A stretch of DNA of 7,843 nucleotides from an uncultured Eubacteriales bacterium (GTDB lineage Bacteria > Bacillota > Clostridia > Oscillospirales > Oscillospiraceae), in NCBI GenBank assembly GCA_900547315.1, contig URGI01000082.1, positions 1-7,843 on the forward strand. The letters run 5' to 3'. This document shows, in pieces, positions 5,791 to 7,843 of the stretch (positions are counted from its first letter, which is position 1; every line of letters starts with the position of its first letter). The position numbers and the translations under genes are program-made. Below the pieces are notes generated by a model that worked only from the letters and a program-made list of their open reading frames with translations, was not told the DNA's origin and made no database searches.

Positions 5791-6822
5791 ATGATTAGAT
5801 TCAATAATGATTACAACCATGGCGCGTTCGAGTCGATACTGAACGGGCTGGCTGCGACCAACACGGCCAGCTACGCGGGCTATGGCGAAGACGAGTGGTG
5901 CGCCAGAGCCGAGGACGACATAAAAAAGCTGATCTCCAGAGACGATGCGCTGATAAAATTTATCCCCGGCGCAACGCAGGCGAATATAGTTGTGATCTCG
6001 GCGGCACTCTCCCGGATCCAGAGCGTTATTGCGGCCGATACCGGACATATAAATTGCCATGAGGCGGCGTCCATCGAGGGCGCGGGGCACAAAATACTGG
6101 TGCTTCCGAACACCGACGGCAAGATAACCGCGCGGCAGATCGACGAGTGTGCAGCGGAATATTACGGCGGCGGTGCTCCGGAGTATCTGACGGAGCCGAA
6201 GATGGTGTACCTGTCATTCCCGACCGAAAAGGGAACACTGTATTCGAAGCGTGAGCTCAGCGATATCAGCAGCGTCTGCAGAAAATACGGCATGTATCTT
6301 TTTGTGGACGGGGCGCGCATGGGCTACGGTCTCGGGGCGGAGAACAATGATCTGACGCTGCGTGATTTTGCCGAACTGACGGATGTGTTCTATATCGGCG
6401 GGACAAAATGCGGTGCGCTGTTTGGCGAAGCGCTGGTGATCACCGGAGCAGGACTCAAATACCGCTTCAAGGCATATATGAAGCAGAAGGGTGCCGTGTT
6501 GGCAAAGGGCTGGCTGATGGGGATGCAATTTGCGCTCATGCTGGAGAGCGGCGAGTATTTTGAGAAGACGAAGCAGGCAGATGAATTTGCCATGCAGATC
6601 AGGAAAGCCTTTGAGGCCAAGGGAATACCGTTCTGGGTCGAAAGCTTTACAAACCAGCAGTTTGTCATTCTGACCGAGCAGCAAAAGAAAATGCTGGCTC
6701 AGGGCTATTACTTTGAAGAGGAAGGCACAACGCAGAAGGGCACAGTCGTGCGCTTCTGCACGAGCTGGGCAACGAGCCAAGCTGAAGTCGATGCGCTGCT
6801 CGGCGATATAGCAAGGCTGTGA
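5791..6822 (+). CDS. ltaE: PLP-dependent L-threonine aldolase (low-specificity type)
   Basis: This 343-residue cytoplasmic enzyme of the beta-eliminating lyase / threonine aldolase family cleaves L-threonine or L-allo-threonine to glycine and acetaldehyde with pyridoxal phosphate. Visible features in family order are the N-terminal NDYNHGA segment (6-12), the cofactor-phosphate-type GATQAN loop (60-65), HEAASIE (90-96, His90 stacking on PLP), LFVDGARMGYGL with Asp173 and Arg176, and the Schiff-base lysine Lys206 in IGGTKCG. Length is normal for the family and no motif is lost. CGGAG at 5777-5781 lies 9 bases before the ATG. The gene begins 28 nt after the permease stop with no terminator or clear promoter between, so read-through from the operon is likely. 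Its role is metabolic and not obviously linked to the transporter. The family is certain, but substrate preference is not, so the symbol is given at family level. Confidence 0.88.
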   Translation: MIRFNNDYNHGAFESILNGLAATNTASYAGYGEDEWCARAEDDIKKLISRDDALIKFIPGATQANIVVISAALSRIQSVIAADTGHINCHEAASIEGAGHKILVLPNTDGKITARQIDECAAEYYGGGAPEYLTEPKMVYLSFPTEKGTLYSKRELSDISSVCRKYGMYLFVDGARMGYGLGAENNDLTLRDFAELTDVFYIGGTKCGALFGEALVITGAGLKYRFKAYMKQKGAVLAKGWLMGMQFALMLESGEYFEKTKQADEFAMQIRKAFEAKGIPFWVESFTNQQFVILTEQQKKMLAQGYYFEEEGTTQKGTVVRFCTSWATSQAEVDALLGDIARL

Positions 6823-6850
6823 GCGGCGGCTCGATCTCATTGATATGTAA

Positions 6851-6888
6851 AAACCGCGCCTCCGATCTTTTGATCGGAGGCGCGGTTT
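6851..6888 (-). terminator. Intrinsic terminator between the convergent aldolase and LysR genes
   Basis: AAACCGCGCCTCCGATC (6851-6867) and its exact complement GATCGGAGGCGCGGTTT (6872-6888) form a 17-bp perfect stem with a 4-nt TTTT loop. It begins 2 nt past the LysR stop codon. On the minus strand the stem runs into GGTTTTTAC, a five-T tract, so it is strongest for the LysR transcript. On the plus strand the tail is TTTCGTTAT, which is weaker, but the hairpin probably also ends the rightward operon, 28 nt after the aldolase stop. Confidence 0.9.
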
Positions 6889-6890
6889 CG

Positions 6891-7784
6891 TTATCGCTCG
6901 TTGTAGAGCTTGGCGAGAGTATCCTGCGCGCAGCGGATGAAGCGGCGCACATTTTTTCCGTTCAGGTGATGCGGCGTTGTGATGATGCCGAGTTTGCGGT
7001 AGGCCGGCGGGTCGAGCGGGAGAATGTTCACGTCGCCGTCGATGCTCTGCATGACGAGCTTGGAGAGGATCGAAACGCCGAGCTTGTGTTCTACCATCGA
7101 GACGATCGAGGGGTCGTCCATATACGTGTTGCGGATGACGGGCGCTGCCTTCCTGCCGTGGACGCTGAGCGCGGGCAGGATGTCAAGGTCGAAGCCGGAG
7201 CTTGGCATGAGGAAGTGCTGGCCGGTGAAGTTCTCGACCCGGTAGCTGCCGTTGTCCCCGCCGCAGTCGGCGGGCAGGATTGCGACAAGCTCGTCGTCGC
7301 GCAGGTGCGTCCAGCTCAGCCCCTGACACAGATGCGGCTGATAGCTCACTACCGCGCAGTCAAGCTCGTCGTTGCGGACGGCTTCGTAGGTGCCGACGCT
7401 GTCGCCCATCGAGATGGAGACCTCGGTGTCCGGACAGATGTCGCGGTAGGCGGCGAGAATGGCCGGGAGCCACTGCCGCGTGACGCTCGTGTACGCGCCG
7501 AGGCGCAGTGTCGTGAAGCTGTGCTGCCGCAGCTTGTCCGCCGCCTGCTCAAGCCCGTCTGCCGCCTCGCTGAAAGCGCGCATGGCGGGCAGCAGCTCCT
7601 GCCCGGCGGGCGAGAGATGCACGCCGCTCTTACTGCGGACAAGCAGATTCAGCCCCAGTTCGTTCTCAAGCGAGTTCATCATATGCGTCAGCCCAGACTG
7701 CGTGTAGCCAAGTTTTTCCGCCGCGGCGGTGAGGCTGCCGCAGTCAATTGCTGCTAAAAGTGCATAAATCTTTTTACTATCCAT
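6891..7784 (-). CDS. LysR-family transcriptional regulator
   Basis: This 297-residue DNA-binding regulator has a winged helix-turn-helix at about 3-62 (GSLTAAAEKLGYTQSGLTHMMNSLENELGLNLLVRS, with the usual LSPAGQELLP at the wing end) and a linker helix (about 63-88). A two-lobe effector-binding domain follows at about 90-290, beginning LRLGAYTSV and including FLMPSSGFDLD and a VEHKLGVSIL segment typical of the family. Length is normal and the frame is intact. The ATG at 7784 is chosen because the family start pattern (MDSKKIYALLAAIDCGSLT) begins there, although the nearest ribosome-like site (GGGAAAG) is about 14 nt upstream and weak. The effector cannot be deduced. LysR regulators commonly repress their own gene and activate a divergent neighbour, which here would start beyond the right edge. 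The upstream repeats fit that arrangement. Confidence 0.93.
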   Translation of the reverse strand: MDSKKIYALLAAIDCGSLTAAAEKLGYTQSGLTHMMNSLENELGLNLLVRSKSGVHLSPAGQELLPAMRAFSEAADGLEQAADKLRQHSFTTLRLGAYTSVTRQWLPAILAAYRDICPDTEVSISMGDSVGTYEAVRNDELDCAVVSYQPHLCQGLSWTHLRDDELVAILPADCGGDNGSYRVENFTGQHFLMPSSGFDLDILPALSVHGRKAAPVIRNTYMDDPSIVSMVEHKLGVSILSKLVMQSIDGDVNILPLDPPAYRKLGIITTPHHLNGKNVRRFIRCAQDTLAKLYNER

Positions 7785-7814
7785 AGTTAAATATTTCGCT
7801 TTCCCATAGTAAAA
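7772..7814. promoter_or_regulatory. Probable LysR operator spanning the regulator's start codon
   Basis: TTTTACTAT (7772-7780) and ATAGTAAAA (7806-7814) are perfect 9-bp inverted copies. A third half-site-like copy, ATAGTTAAA (7783-7791), lies between them, so CCATAGT appears directly repeated at 7781 and 7804, 23 bp apart. The LysR ATG (7784-7782) lies within the element. Repeated AT-rich half-sites over roughly 40-50 bp next to a LysR gene fit an autoregulatory binding region, but the classical T-N11-A box is not clear-cut. Confidence 0.45.
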
Positions 7815-7815
7815 T
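7787..7815 (+). promoter_or_regulatory. Possible rightward promoter divergent from the LysR gene
   Basis: TTAAAT (7787-7792, 3 of 6 to the -35 consensus) and TAAAAT (7810-7815, 5 of 6 to -10) are 17 bp apart. A weak -35 lying inside repeated half-sites is typical of a LysR-activated promoter. The gene it would serve is not in the window, so this remains tentative. Confidence 0.3.
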
Positions 7816-7843
7816 TAATCCATGACAAAAACTAATTACATAT

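Noticed and set aside
3111..5804. An 897-codon open frame on the minus strand opposite the permease gene
   Set aside because: It is a shadow of the strongly coded permease. It has no ribosome site or signal, no recognisable domain and an Arg/Leu/His-rich composition, and its LRL-type repeats are the antisense of the coiled-coil heptads.
6819..7757. A 312-codon plus-strand frame opposite the LysR gene
   Set aside because: The LysR protein on the minus strand is unmistakable. The plus-strand frame runs through the terminator hairpin, has no ribosome site and encodes no known domain.
7822..7843. Start of a rightward gene (ATG ACA AAA ACT...) at the right edge
   Set aside because: Only seven codons are visible and there is no ribosome site before the ATG. 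It may be chance in AT-rich DNA.
1..7843. CRISPR arrays, insertion sequences, tRNA or rRNA genes
   Set aside because: None seen. The only regular repeats are the codon-phase heptad repeats in the permease, and no transposase-like frame or tRNA cloverleaf was recognised by eye.

Overview
The window is a GC-rich chromosomal segment with short AT-rich intergenic gaps. It probably comes from a Gram-positive Clostridia-type bacterium (Oscillospiraceae-like). Supporting signs are strong AGGAGG-like ribosome binding sites, frequent ATA isoleucine codons despite high GC, two lipoprotein signal peptides, a barnase-family RNase, and a cluster of exact Spo0A boxes (TGTCGAA) at the left edge. The Spo0A boxes point to a spore-forming lineage. 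The species cannot be named from the sequence alone.

Layout, left to right. Bases 1-86 are a non-coding AT-rich control region with three TGTCGAA boxes. Two are in tandem at 10-bp spacing, and one sits in a 14-bp dyad. Next is a leftward gene (87-590) for a lipid-anchored barnase-like ribonuclease. Between it and the rightward operon lies a compact divergent promoter region (591-704). Its two sigma-A-type promoters, each with an extended -10, have directly abutting -35 hexamers.

The rightward operon is tightly packed. It encodes a lipoprotein with a beta-propeller-like (DUF5050-like) domain (705-1736), a LolD/MacB-type ABC ATPase (1739-2446), and a very large FtsX-family permease (2448-5762). 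The permease carries an extracytoplasmic coiled-coil insertion of about 300 residues. The gaps between these genes are 1-2 nt, so they are probably translationally coupled. A PLP-dependent threonine aldolase gene (5791-6822) follows after 28 nt and may be co-transcribed. A perfect 17-bp hairpin (6851-6888) separates it from a convergent leftward LysR-family regulator gene (6891-7784). The LysR start lies inside a repeated, dyad-symmetric AT-rich stretch that looks like an autoregulatory operator and may also control a gene beyond the right edge.

How the genes may work together: the lipoprotein, ATPase and coiled-coil permease look like one envelope machine of the MacB/FtsEX mechanotransmission type, in which cytoplasmic ATP hydrolysis moves an extracellular arm. 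The divergent barnase-like lipoprotein shares its control region and cell-surface location, but a functional link is only inferred. The most unusual points are the tandem Spo0A boxes, the membrane-tethered RNase with no barstar in view, the back-to-back promoters and the long coiled-coil arm of the permease.
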